Under the pieces are notes generated by a model. The model had not been told where the DNA came from and did not search any database. It saw only the letters and a list, made by a program, of their open reading frames with translations. A stretch of 44,393 bases of DNA from Campylobacterales bacterium (GTDB lineage: Bacteria > Campylobacterota > Campylobacteria > Campylobacterales > Sulfurimonadaceae): NCBI GenBank assembly GCA_024280035.1, contig JAJRQV010000094.1:1-44393 (forward strand). The letters are read 5' to 3'. Position 1 is the first letter of the stretch, and every line of letters starts with the position of its first letter. A program made the translations under genes and the position numbers. Shown here piece by piece: positions 24,988 through 33,288 of this stretch.

Positions 24988-25818
24988 GTGAATCGAAGAT
25001 TTTTTTTAAAATTTGGCACATCCTCATTAGCGATAGGCTCAAAAGAGTTACTTTTTGCCATGCCAGAGCCTTATCTTGACACGAATATAAAAGATCATTT
25101 AGTCTTAAATCATAAGCAGTGCAAAGAGTTTGCTGCGGATGCCTTACATAAAAAAGCCATTATCGCTTCTGCTAATGAACGTAAACTTCTGCATTGCATC
25201 TCATTAAAACTTAAAAAGACTCAAAAACATGTGGGTTATGGGTACTTTAATCTTTTAAACTTTGATGCTCTTTTATATATTGCTAGAAATACACCTAAAA
25301 TTGGAGCATTTTCAAAACAAGAGTTAGACTATATAGAAAATATTTTTTATACACAAGCGGCTGATTATGGTTTTTTTGGTGAAAAAGTTACCTATAAACT
25401 TAGTGATAAAATTGCAAAAAAAGAGACAATCAAGGTTCCTTATACGGGGCATTATCTTTACCAAGGTAAACCTTTAGTCTTGTATGAACGTCTTAAGCGT
25501 GAGATAGGACCCTCTGTTATCTTAACCTCGGGTGTTCGTTCTGTTGTAAAACAGCTGGATCTTTTTTTATATAAGGCATCAAAACTTGAGGGTAACTACT
25601 CTTTAGCGGCGCACTCTTTAGCCCCTCCTGGGTACTCTTTTCATGGAGTTAGTGATTTTGATGTTGGAAAAGTAGGTTATGGATATAAAAATTTCACCTC
25701 TGCCTTTGCACACACAAAAGAGTATGAGAATTTACAGAAGTTAGGTTATATTAATATAAGGTATCCTAAAAATAATCCTTTTGGTGTGCGGTTTGAGCCT
25801 TGGCATATTAAAGTCTAA
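24988..25818 (+). CDS. VanY-like D-Ala-D-Ala carboxypeptidase (peptidase M15), Tat signal
   Basis: The 276-residue protein begins with a twin-arginine-like leader (NRRFFLKFGTSSLAIGS), so it is probably exported to the periplasm. The C-terminal half is a VanY/M15 peptidase: TSGVRSVVKQLDLF, then SFHGVSDFDVG with the zinc His and Asp, and the terminal EPWHIKV with the third zinc His. It would trim D-alanine from peptidoglycan peptides. GTG 24988 follows AGGGG at 8 nt, and a -10 box lies 37 nt upstream. The sequence coding its last seven residues and stop occurs a second time 96 nt downstream (25890-25932), an unusual duplication. Confidence 0.88.
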   Translation: MNRRFFLKFGTSSLAIGSKELLFAMPEPYLDTNIKDHLVLNHKQCKEFAADALHKKAIIASANERKLLHCISLKLKKTQKHVGYGYFNLLNFDALLYIARNTPKIGAFSKQELDYIENIFYTQAADYGFFGEKVTYKLSDKIAKKETIKVPYTGHYLYQGKPLVLYERLKREIGPSVILTSGVRSVVKQLDLFLYKASKLEGNYSLAAHSLAPPGYSFHGVSDFDVGKVGYGYKNFTSAFAHTKEYENLQKLGYINIRYPKNNPFGVRFEPWHIKV

Positions 25819-25932
25819 GCAAACACAAAAAAGCATCTAGCAAACTTCTTAATCAAAAAGAGTTTTACCTAGGGCTTCCGTTTCACTTCTGAGCCTTGGC
25901 ATATTAAAGTCTAAGCAAAAACAAAAAAGCAT
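25794..25932 (+). repeat. 43-bp direct repeat: duplicated 3' end of the VanY-like gene
   Basis: 25794-25836 and 25890-25932 differ at one base (C 25824 versus A 25920). The repeat covers the final codons of the carboxypeptidase (EPWHIKV), the stop codon and 18 nt beyond it. The 53 bp between the copies have no obvious coding sense. Its origin by duplication or slippage is inferred. Confidence 0.85.
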
Positions 25933-25998
25933 AATGTATTGATAAGAAGGGAATTATTCGGAGTTAGGGATATGCCTTTTAATGGGGTCACTATTAAA

Positions 25999-26796
25999 TT
26001 ACTTTTTGACCTTATTTCTTTTATTCTCATACATTAAAGAATCAGCTATCTCTAAGATGTCTCTAAAGTCAGCTCCCTTCTCAAAACGTGTTAAACCGTA
26101 GGAAAAAGCGATATACAGAAGTTCTCCATTAGAAGCTTTTAGCTTTTTATTTAAAAGATCTTCTTGAAGTTTTTTTAATTGGGTATAACAATCTTCCATT
26201 TTTAGTTTTTTAGAAACCACTAAGAATTCATCACCTGCGTAACGAACAACTTCCATGTCTTTTAGGTTTGCATTTAAAAATGAGGCTATATATTGAAGCA
26301 CCTTATCGCCAATAACATGACCATGATTATCATTAATCTTTTTGAAATTATCTAAGTCAATAAATGCTAAGATGCCTTCATTAAGAAACTTTCCATCAAG
26401 AAGAAGATTTTCTATTAACCATTTTCTATTATGTGCTTTTGTTAAGGTGTCAGTGTGAAGTTGTGCCTTTAAATCACCTAATGAGCTTTTAAGGCTGTTT
26501 ATCTCATTTATTACTTGTGCAAGTTGTTGAAGGTCTTGACTCTGTATAGCCAGTCTGGCATGTTCTGTTGTCTCTTGTAAGTCATCTATATTACATGAGG
26601 TCTTATTCATTAGCTCTGAAGCAGTATTAAACTCTTTTTGAGCTATGCTTTCCATCATAGCCTCATAATTTAGGTCTATATTCATATCACGAGCATGGGT
26701 TTCAAAATGTTCTTTGTAGGGGGAGGGTAAGATAACTTGATTCTTGATGACATCTTTTAAGACTCGATCAGTTAACTCTATAAGATTGTCCGCCAT
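25999..26796 (-). CDS. GGDEF-domain protein (putative diguanylate cyclase)
   Basis: A 265-residue soluble protein with a helical N-terminal half (about 1-110) and a C-terminal GGDEF domain (about 111-262). DTLTKAHNRKWL opens the domain, FIDLDNFKKIND holds metal/substrate residues (Asp147, Asp149), and the active-site motif is AGDEF at 187-191. AGDEF variants can be active. The RxxD inhibitory site normally found five residues upstream is absent, so product inhibition by c-di-GMP at that site is not expected. The sensing input is unknown. It lies downstream of the TRAP-binding protein on the same strand, 60 nt away. Confidence 0.92.
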   Translation of the reverse strand: MADNLIELTDRVLKDVIKNQVILPSPYKEHFETHARDMNIDLNYEAMMESIAQKEFNTASELMNKTSCNIDDLQETTEHARLAIQSQDLQQLAQVINEINSLKSSLGDLKAQLHTDTLTKAHNRKWLIENLLLDGKFLNEGILAFIDLDNFKKINDNHGHVIGDKVLQYIASFLNANLKDMEVVRYAGDEFLVVSKKLKMEDCYTQLKKLQEDLLNKKLKASNGELLYIAFSYGLTRFEKGADFRDILEIADSLMYENKRNKVKK

Positions 26797-26856
26797 AATA
26801 AACCTTTAGACATAGGTTTTTGTAGTTTCAAATAAACCTATTATTTTCTATTATAG

Positions 26857-27990
26857 TTAACGTATATTTAAATATCTCTTTAATGAGACATCTGTGAAGC
26901 TACTTGAAGATTTTAAAAAGTTTTCGGCACTATTGTAAACACTTTTAAAATCCTTACTTTTTGCACTTTGCTCAATGATGACTTTTTGAAGCCCTTGTTT
27001 AGCAGACTTTATAACATCATCAGGAACAGAGCGAAATTGAACATTCAAGTCCTGAAGTTTTTGCATAGCAAAGGCATTTTCAGCTTGAAACTTGTACAAC
27101 ATCTTTGAATTCATGGTTTCTGCTGCCAAATGTATAATTTCTTGATGCTCAATAGAGAGTTTTTTCCAACTTTGATGATTAAAACTTAGCTCTAAGATAC
27201 TTCCAGGTTCGTGCCAACCCGAATAATAATAAGGTGCAACCTTATAAAATCCCATCATCATATCAAGTGCAGGCCCAACCCACTCTGTTGCATCAATCAC
27301 TCCACGCTCAAGAGCCGTATAAATCTCTCCCGCAGGCAGTAAAATTGGGTTTACACCAAGAGTAGAAAAAACTTCTCCTCCAAGACCAGGAACACGCATT
27401 TTCAGACCCTTAAGATCATCAAGAGAATTAATCTCTTTTCTAAACCATCCCCCCATTTGGATATTGGTGTTTCCCCCTAAGAAGGGGTAGAGGTTATAAG
27501 GGGCATACATTTCTCGCCAAAGTTCATACCCTCCACCATAATGCATCCAAGCATTAATCTCTGTTGCAGTCATGCCAAAAGGCATACCTGAGAAAAGAGA
27601 GAAGGCAGTATTTTTACCCTTCCAATAATAAGGACCAGAATGAAAGATGTCGATTTCACCTGAACTTGCAGCATCAAATACGGCAAGGGCAGGAATAAGG
27701 GTGTTTTTAGGATAAAGTTTTATCTCTATACTCCCAGCACTTGCTCTATTTACAGACTCAACAAATTCTTCAACACCTGTTCCCATAATTGGAAAGTGTG
27801 CTGGCCAAGAGGTAGCAAGTTTTAATTTGACTTTTTTGTTTTTATTAATATTTATAGACTTCTGTTTAGCTAATTTTTTCTCTTTTACCTTAGAATAGTC
27901 TATGGCTTGTCTATTGCTCTCATTACAGCCAACCAGTAAAGAACCCGCCGCAATAGTAGAACTGGTTTTTAAAAAGTCTCTTCGTTTCAT
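26857..27990 (-). CDS. TRAP transporter solute-binding protein, TakP-like (orphan)
   Basis: A 377-residue protein with a Tat-type leader (KRRDFLKTSSTIAAGSLL) ending in lipobox LVGC at about 19-22, so it may be a Tat-exported lipoprotein. The DctP-type binding fold shows YYWKGKNTAFSLFSGMPFG, GGNTNIQMGGWF, LKGLKMRVPGLGGE and ATEWVGPALDMMMGFYK. This pattern is that of the TakP subgroup that binds alpha-keto acids with a cation. No DctQ or DctM membrane gene lies in the window, so its transporter is elsewhere or it serves as a receptor. It begins 13 nt after the Mur-ligase-like gene. Confidence 0.92.
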   Translation of the reverse strand: MKRRDFLKTSSTIAAGSLLVGCNESNRQAIDYSKVKEKKLAKQKSININKNKKVKLKLATSWPAHFPIMGTGVEEFVESVNRASAGSIEIKLYPKNTLIPALAVFDAASSGEIDIFHSGPYYWKGKNTAFSLFSGMPFGMTATEINAWMHYGGGYELWREMYAPYNLYPFLGGNTNIQMGGWFRKEINSLDDLKGLKMRVPGLGGEVFSTLGVNPILLPAGEIYTALERGVIDATEWVGPALDMMMGFYKVAPYYYSGWHEPGSILELSFNHQSWKKLSIEHQEIIHLAAETMNSKMLYKFQAENAFAMQKLQDLNVQFRSVPDDVIKSAKQGLQKVIIEQSAKSKDFKSVYNSAENFLKSSSSFTDVSLKRYLNIR

Positions 27991-28003
27991 TAGGTAAGTC
28001 TCC

Positions 28004-28933
28004 TTAAAATAAACTCGGTTGTTCTATTTTTGGGCTAAACACATCAGCATTTAAAATCTCTGCATCTTGTTCTGCTATAAGAGCAAAATGAAATTTCTCG
28101 TTTTTTAATGTTTGCATAATGTCCCATGCTGAATCATAAGCAAAGATATTTTCAATAATATCCAGTTCTTCAATCCTAGAACTTGGAATCAGATAAATAA
28201 TTTTTGCCCAGTTTGCCTTAGCATCTAAGAATTCAATCTGCTTTTTTATGAGTTTAAAGTCAGATTCAAAAATAAGAACCTTGTCGCTTTGTCCAAACTC
28301 TTTTACCTGAAAGTGTACATTCGTAAAAACAGGCTGAAAATGTTTTATAGGTTTAAAGTCACGCATTTGGTATTTAACATCAACTTGTTTGAAAAATTGT
28401 AAAACAGACTCAAGATAAGGCATGAAAAAAGGTGAAAGAAGTTGTCTTTCATAATAAGTATCATCATAAATAAAGGAGGTCTCAAAAAGAGTCTGTTCAA
28501 CAATAGTAATTGAGCTCTTAGTGATTTTACTTAAGGCTTTAACATCAATAAAAAGTGAAGGGTCAATCTGTTCATCGTTAAAAAGAATAATACTTTCTTT
28601 TTCTAAGTTATATAAATCTTGAATATGCTCACGAAGGTTTTTATTTAAAACAATTAGATTATTTGAGGTGATAATCTGTGGAGCAAGTTTTATGGAGATG
28701 GAGTCACAAGAGTAGACCTGTGGAGATTTTTCCATAATACGAAAACGAAGTAAACGAAGAAGTGCCTTATCAATACAATCAACCTTTATCCATGCAATCT
28801 CTTGATCACTAATTTGGGTAGGTTTATCAAATAAAATACCATAAGCACCATTTAAAACAGCAGTCTCAATATCATTATGATTAAGGGCAACAAAAAGATC
28901 TCCACGTTTAACCTTGTGCACTTCAAAGCTCAC
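28004..28933 (-). CDS. Mur-ligase N-terminal-like protein (MurE/MurF-related), unknown role
   Basis: A 309-residue protein. The start (VKRGDLFVALNHNDIETAVLNGA) matches the N-terminal UDP-substrate domain of MurE/MurF ligases. A Mur-type ATP-binding GKT loop is not visible, so ligase activity is doubtful. The C-terminal half has alpha/beta character. GTG 28933 is the only standard start, but the frame stays open upstream to the metG end. It encodes NLSNLSALVEGKLSNSPS, which looks like a natural extension of the domain. A rare ATT start at 29008, or a lost start codon, is possible. It is likely co-transcribed with metG. Confidence 0.7.
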   Translation of the reverse strand: MSFEVHKVKRGDLFVALNHNDIETAVLNGAYGILFDKPTQISDQEIAWIKVDCIDKALLRLLRFRIMEKSPQVYSCDSISIKLAPQIITSNNLIVLNKNLREHIQDLYNLEKESIILFNDEQIDPSLFIDVKALSKITKSSITIVEQTLFETSFIYDDTYYERQLLSPFFMPYLESVLQFFKQVDVKYQMRDFKPIKHFQPVFTNVHFQVKEFGQSDKVLIFESDFKLIKKQIEFLDAKANWAKIIYLIPSSRIEELDIIENIFAYDSAWDIMQTLKNEKFHFALIAEQDAEILNADVFSPKIEQPSLF

Positions 28934-28998
28934 ATCTTCAAAAGAGGTAATGCTGGGAGAATTAGAGAGTTTCCCCTCTACTAAAGCGCTTAGGTTGC

Positions 28999-30948
28999 TT
29001 AGATTAATCCTACCGATGAACCTGCTTTGCGTGGTGCTTCTGGGCGCATTAAGGAAAGACCTTCTTTATCTTTAGCAGCCAGTAACATACCCTCAGATAA
29101 AAAGCCCATTAGTTTGGCAGGTTTTAAGTTATTGACGACACATACTTGTGTGTCGACTAAAGACTCTGCTGAGTAATACTCTTTAATCCCTGCCACAATT
29201 TGACGAGGCTCTTTTTCGCCCACATCCACCTTAAGTAAAAGAAGTTTTTTACTTTTAGGTACCTCAAGTGCTTCTAATATGGTTCCAATACGAAGTGAGG
29301 TTTCAAAAAATTGATCAATAGTAATAAGGTTATCTTCTTCAACAGTAGACTCTTTTTTACCCTTAAGTTTTTTAGGTTTTTCTGGCTCTGTTGGCTCTTC
29401 TTTAGGCTCAGGTTGTCCCATTAATGGCTCTTCAACACGAGGAAAAAGAGGTGGCACTTTTTTAATAACAAAGGTCTTAAGAAGGTTCTTCTCTAAGATT
29501 AAATCCTTATATGACTCGGTATTGATTTCAAAGTTTAAGGCATCAGCAATCGTACTTGTTGTAGTTGGCATAATACAGTTAAGCATTAATGATGCCTTGG
29601 CTAAAATATTAGCAATCAGAGCAACTGTTGCAAGGGCTTGGTCTTCTTGATTGTTTTTCATCTTCACCCAAGGAGCATGCTCTTCAATGGCTTTGTTCCC
29701 AATACTAAAAAGTTTCCATAACTCTTCTAAATAACGGTGGGTTTGTAAATTATCAAAAAATGGCTCTAAATTTGCAATAACAGCGCTCATCTCATTAAGT
29801 TCTTTTGCATGGTACTTTTGTACATCAACTGAGTTGATTTCAAAGTTAGAATATTTTCCACTCATACCAATAACACGGTTAAGTAAGTTTCCAAGATCAT
29901 TTGAAAGGTCAGAATTAATACGGTCAATAAAAGCACGTTGTGAAAAATCCCCATCTTGTCCAAAAGGCACTTCTCTTAGCATGAAATAACGAAGATTTTC
30001 TAGACCATAAGCATCCGCAACCTCTTTAGGTAAAACAACATTACCCTTAGATTTTGACATCTTCTCACCATCACGTGTCCACCAGCCATGTGCACCAATG
30101 TGTTTAGGAAGAGGAAGATCTAAAGACATTAAAAATGCTGGCCAATAAATAGCATGGAAACGTAAAATGTCTTTTCCTACCATATGAATATTTGCAGGCC
30201 AAAAGTCCATGTTCTTCTCATCTTTTCCGTAACCAAGTGCGGTGATGTAGTTAAGAAGGGCATCTAACCAAACATACATAACATGTTTACCATCATCAAG
30301 ACCCTCAGGAAGTTTTACACCCCATTCAAAGGTTGTTCTTGTGATAGAAAGGTCATGCAGACCCCCTTTAACAAAGTTAATAACCTCATTTCTACGTGAT
30401 TTGGGAAGAATAAAGTCTTGGTGTTCTTCATAATATGCCAGAAGCTTATCTTCATATTTAGAGAGTTTAAAAAAGAAAGACTCCTCTTTTACAACATTCG
30501 TGGCTTTACCACAATCAGGACAGAACTCACCATCAATTAACTGGGTTTCAGGGAAGAAGGTTTCACAAGAGATACAATAATGACCCTCATAATTCCCTTT
30601 ATAAATATCACTCTTATCATACATAGTCTGAAATGCTTTTTGTACACCTTTTTTATGGTCCTCATCTGTTGTTCTAATAAAATAATCATAAGAGATTCCA
30701 AACTCATCCCAAAGGTCTTTAAAGGTTTTAGAAATTTCATCAGCAAACTCTTGGGTGGGTTTATTGAATTTTTTAGCTGACTCTTCAATTTTTTGACCAT
30801 GTTCATCTGTTCCTGTTAAAAAGAAGGTTTCATTTCCTTTAAGACGTGAGTGACGTGCAACCGCGTCAGCAATAAAAGTTGTATAAGCATGCCCAATGTG
30901 AGCTTCGCCGTTTACATAATAGATAGGTGTAGTAATATAGTTTTTCAT
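28999..30948 (-). CDS. metG: Methionyl-tRNA synthetase
   Basis: A 649-residue class I synthetase with HIGH as HIGH at residues 17-20 (EAHIGHAYT). A CxxC/CxxC zinc knuckle (CISCETFF and FCPDCGK at about 124-146) and KMSKSKGN in the catalytic core follow. A helical anticodon domain comes next, and after a Glu/Lys/Pro-rich linker (about 500-545) a C-terminal tRNA-binding OB domain. It charges initiator and elongator tRNA-Met. AGAGAG lies 4 nt before ATG 30948. It is part of a minus-strand run mobB-fbp-small Cys protein-metG. Confidence 0.96.
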   Translation of the reverse strand: MKNYITTPIYYVNGEAHIGHAYTTFIADAVARHSRLKGNETFFLTGTDEHGQKIEESAKKFNKPTQEFADEISKTFKDLWDEFGISYDYFIRTTDEDHKKGVQKAFQTMYDKSDIYKGNYEGHYCISCETFFPETQLIDGEFCPDCGKATNVVKEESFFFKLSKYEDKLLAYYEEHQDFILPKSRRNEVINFVKGGLHDLSITRTTFEWGVKLPEGLDDGKHVMYVWLDALLNYITALGYGKDEKNMDFWPANIHMVGKDILRFHAIYWPAFLMSLDLPLPKHIGAHGWWTRDGEKMSKSKGNVVLPKEVADAYGLENLRYFMLREVPFGQDGDFSQRAFIDRINSDLSNDLGNLLNRVIGMSGKYSNFEINSVDVQKYHAKELNEMSAVIANLEPFFDNLQTHRYLEELWKLFSIGNKAIEEHAPWVKMKNNQEDQALATVALIANILAKASLMLNCIMPTTTSTIADALNFEINTESYKDLILEKNLLKTFVIKKVPPLFPRVEEPLMGQPEPKEEPTEPEKPKKLKGKKESTVEEDNLITIDQFFETSLRIGTILEALEVPKSKKLLLLKVDVGEKEPRQIVAGIKEYYSAESLVDTQVCVVNNLKPAKLMGFLSEGMLLAAKDKEGLSLMRPEAPRKAGSSVGLI

Positions 30949-31014
30949 TTTCTCTCTTTTTAATTAATGATATTGTAAAGAAACTTCCTAAGAAGCATAA
31001 TGTCTTGGCTCATT

Positions 31015-31209
31015 TTAAAACTCAAATCCACCAATTTCACCCTTAGACATGCTCTCGTAGGTGACTTGGACATACTGCTTACGTAATTCACAACCGATAA
31101 GTTTCTCACACTTCAGGCATGAGTTATGACCCTTATCTTTTTGACACTGTTGAAGCTCGTTTATCATTTTTGTTAGACGCTCTTCAAAGGCGCTGGTCTC
31201 ATTAGACAT
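31015..31209 (-). CDS. Small cysteine-motif protein, unknown
   Basis: A 64-residue polar, helical protein with a Cys set [10 protein letters not shown] in the middle followed by [18 protein letters not shown]. The cysteines may bind a metal, which is inference. ATG 31209 overlaps the fbp stop by 8 nt; ATG 31215 is also possible and closer to AAGAAG. As far as I recall, a similar small protein lies beside fbp/metG in relatives, but no function is known to me. It is likely co-translated with fbp. Confidence 0.78.
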   Translation of the reverse strand: MSNETSAFEERLTKMINELQQCQKDKGHNSCLKCEKLIGCELRKQYVQVTYESMSKGEIGGFEF

Positions 31210-32062
31210 TTGCATAAACTTCTTTAACTCTGTTTATTTCATAATTTGAACCAAAAAAACATGGGCTTGTATCATGTACATGTCTTGGAGACTGCTCTAA
31301 AACTCTGTTTTTACCATCAATTGCGCCACCACCTGCGTATTCAAAAATCATAGCAAATGGGAAAACCTCAAACACTTGACGAAGTTTACCTTCGGGTTTA
31401 TCTGAAGTAGCTGGATAAGAAAAAAGCCCACCACCTTTAAGAAGGATTTGATGAAGGTCTGGAACCATTCCACCTGAATAACGCAGACGGTAACCCTCTT
31501 GAAAAAGCCCATCAACCATAGCCTTATGGTAAGGTTCCCAGTTCTGTTGTGTTCCACCTGGTGCGTTTAACTTACCTTTTTCATTAAGTTTAATCTCTTT
31601 TACATATTCAAACTCTCCACCTTGAAGTAAATAAAGTCTAACCTGACCCTCAAAGGCAAATACAAGTTCAACACGAGGACCATAAACTACATAACACGAG
31701 GCTAACATGCTTTTAGCCTCAAAATCATTAGTATAAATTCCAAAAATAGAACCCACACTCAGATTAACATCAACTAAAGAAGAACCATCTAGAGGATCAA
31801 AACCAATAAGATACTTGCCATCTGCGTGAACTGCCATGGCATCTTCTTTCTCTTCAGAAGCGAGAGTGTGTACTGAAGGAACATGTGAAAGCTCTTCTTC
31901 AATAATCATGTCACATTGGATATCAAGTTGAAGTTGTGTTTCACCTGAACTATTTTCTTGTTGTGAATACCCAATATCTTTAACATCAATTGCAACTTTT
32001 ATACGTTTTGCAGACTTCATAATAGCTTCTAATAGGGGTTTCATCTCTTTCATATCTTGCAT
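31202..32062 (-). CDS. fbp: Fructose-1,6-bisphosphatase class I
   Basis: A 286-residue cytosolic phosphatase of gluconeogenesis (and of sugar-phosphate cycles). The metal-binding motif [14 protein letters not shown] runs from about residue 87, and Glu residues precede it at ASEEKED (69-75). [19 protein letters not shown] and [19 protein letters not shown] residues bind the substrate. It is shorter than many class I enzymes (about 330), mostly at the N-terminus. AAAGGAAG lies upstream of ATG 32062. In autotrophic Campylobacterota it supports gluconeogenic flux from the reverse TCA cycle; that is context knowledge. Confidence 0.95.
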   Translation of the reverse strand: MQDMKEMKPLLEAIMKSAKRIKVAIDVKDIGYSQQENSSGETQLQLDIQCDMIIEEELSHVPSVHTLASEEKEDAMAVHADGKYLIGFDPLDGSSLVDVNLSVGSIFGIYTNDFEAKSMLASCYVVYGPRVELVFAFEGQVRLYLLQGGEFEYVKEIKLNEKGKLNAPGGTQQNWEPYHKAMVDGLFQEGYRLRYSGGMVPDLHQILLKGGGLFSYPATSDKPEGKLRQVFEVFPFAMIFEYAGGGAIDGKNRVLEQSPRHVHDTSPCFFGSNYEINRVKEVYANV

Positions 32063-32066
32063 GTGT

Positions 32067-32567
32067 TTACACTTCCTTTGCGTTGTTTAGTACCCAGTCA
32101 ATGACTTGGTCGGTGTTGTTTAAATCAAGTAGGTCTATATTTTCTGGTATCTCTTCATGTTCAGGATTAATAGTCTCATCAATTGCAAGTGCATTCATAT
32201 AAGAAATGTACTCATAATCTATCTCATTTCTGAAAATACTGATACGTGGTAGAGGAAGGTTTTTAAGCCCCTCTACAAGCAAAATGTCAAAGTCACCAAA
32301 CATTTTTATGATTTCATCTAAATCTTTATGCCGACGTGAAAGCAGGGTGGTTTTATTTGGAGAGGTGACAACAACCTCAGCGCCTGTTTCACAAAATTTA
32401 TAAGAATCTTTTCCTTCTGTATCAAAACGTGCCTTATCTTTAGGATCATTTTTAATGATACACACTTTTTTCCCACTCTTAATTAAAGAGTGTGCAACCT
32501 TTGTTATAAGTGTTGTTTTACCACTGTTTGATGGACCAGTAAAAGCAACTGCTAGCCTTTTTTTCAC
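32067..32567 (-). CDS. mobB: Molybdopterin-guanine dinucleotide biosynthesis protein MobB
   Basis: A 166-residue P-loop GTPase with Walker [12 protein letters not shown] near the N-terminus. [18 protein letters not shown] and [16 protein letters not shown] are typical of MobB. It helps MobA attach GMP to molybdopterin for enzymes such as DMSO/nitrate reductases. GTG 32567 is chosen because AAAGGTG lies upstream and the -10 box at 32598-32603 would exclude the longer frame to 32612. It is followed after 4 nt by fbp, forming the head of the minus-strand operon. Confidence 0.92.
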   Translation of the reverse strand: MKKRLAVAFTGPSNSGKTTLITKVAHSLIKSGKKVCIIKNDPKDKARFDTEGKDSYKFCETGAEVVVTSPNKTTLLSRRHKDLDEIIKMFGDFDILLVEGLKNLPLPRISIFRNEIDYEYISYMNALAIDETINPEHEEIPENIDLLDLNNTDQVIDWVLNNAKEV

Positions 32568-32711
32568 GCGACAAACACCTTTGTTGAAATTAATGAGATT
32601 ATATCTAATCAATTCTCAAAGATAGATTATGTATAATACAATAATAGATTTGCTTGTAAAATTTCTTGCAAGAATTCTACATGATAAATTTTGATACAAA
32701 AGATCTTAATA
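32568..32711. promoter_or_regulatory. Divergent promoter region with a 12-bp palindrome
   Basis: TATAAT on the minus strand at 32598-32603 faces mobB, and TATAAT on the plus strand at 32632-32637 faces the lipoprotein gene. A perfect 12-bp palindrome TTCTTGCAAGAA at 32663-32674 lies between the second promoter and the lipoprotein start. It could be an operator or a leader hairpin. Confidence 0.45.
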
Positions 32712-33272
32712 ATGAATAAATTTTTTCTTTCTACATTTCTTGGCTCTTTACTATTTCTTACGGGATGCTCTAAAACAACAGCCTTTGACTTCTTCTCTAC
32801 AGACTCCTATTATGAAAAATCAGTTTCAAATATGAGAACAGCTTCTTTAATAAAAGATGGCGAAACAAAGGCGATTTTACATGCGGTTTATCTTAATAAT
32901 ATTGATGACAAAGAGTTCCATACTCAAGAATACTTTTTTATTGCTATTCATATTATTGATGAGAAACATCTTTCTGATAATGAAGGTCTAAATAATCCCG
33001 ATTATTCTTTGAAAATGATAGAAAAAGTAAATATTGGTACTCATAAAACCGTAGAGGCTCGTGCTATTTCAGTAAAAAGACTTAAAGAAGATAGCCGTAT
33101 TCTTCGTAATATGCCTATTAAAAATAAGTGGAGTTATTTTTATCTTGTGAAGTTTGCAGAAGTTAACCAAGATATTTTAACTCTCTCTTTTCAGAGTAAA
33201 GAATATGGAAAGTCAAATATCACTTTTGCCAAAAAAGAGATTATTTTAAAAAACAAAGGAGGGCTTTTTTAA
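32712..33272 (+). CDS. Lipoprotein of unknown function
   Basis: A 186-residue protein with a lipoprotein signal peptide: hydrophobic core STFLGSLLFLTGC with the lipid-modified Cys at about 19. The mature part is polar and beta-rich, with no recognised domain. ATG 32712 is chosen because the signal peptide begins there; the ORF track's earlier TTG adds seven residues and has no better site. No clear Shine-Dalgarno sequence is seen. It converges with slt across a bidirectional hairpin. Location is inner or outer membrane, periplasmic side. Confidence 0.82.
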   Translation: MNKFFLSTFLGSLLFLTGCSKTTAFDFFSTDSYYEKSVSNMRTASLIKDGETKAILHAVYLNNIDDKEFHTQEYFFIAIHIIDEKHLSDNEGLNNPDYSLKMIEKVNIGTHKTVEARAISVKRLKEDSRILRNMPIKNKWSYFYLVKFAEVNQDILTLSFQSKEYGKSNITFAKKEIILKNKGGLF

Positions 33273-33288
33273 GTAGCCCTACTTTTTC
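33260..33288. terminator. Bidirectional terminator between the lipoprotein gene and slt
   Basis: AGGGCT (33260-33265) pairs with AGCCCT (33275-33280) across a 9-nt loop. The plus-strand tail is ACTTTTTC and the minus-strand tail is CCTTTGTTTTTT. It overlaps the last codons of both converging genes. Confidence 0.65.

Noticed and set aside
26857-27990. Complete TRAP transporter operon
   Set aside because: Only the binding protein is present; neighbours are a GGDEF protein and a Mur-like protein, with no DctQ/DctM.
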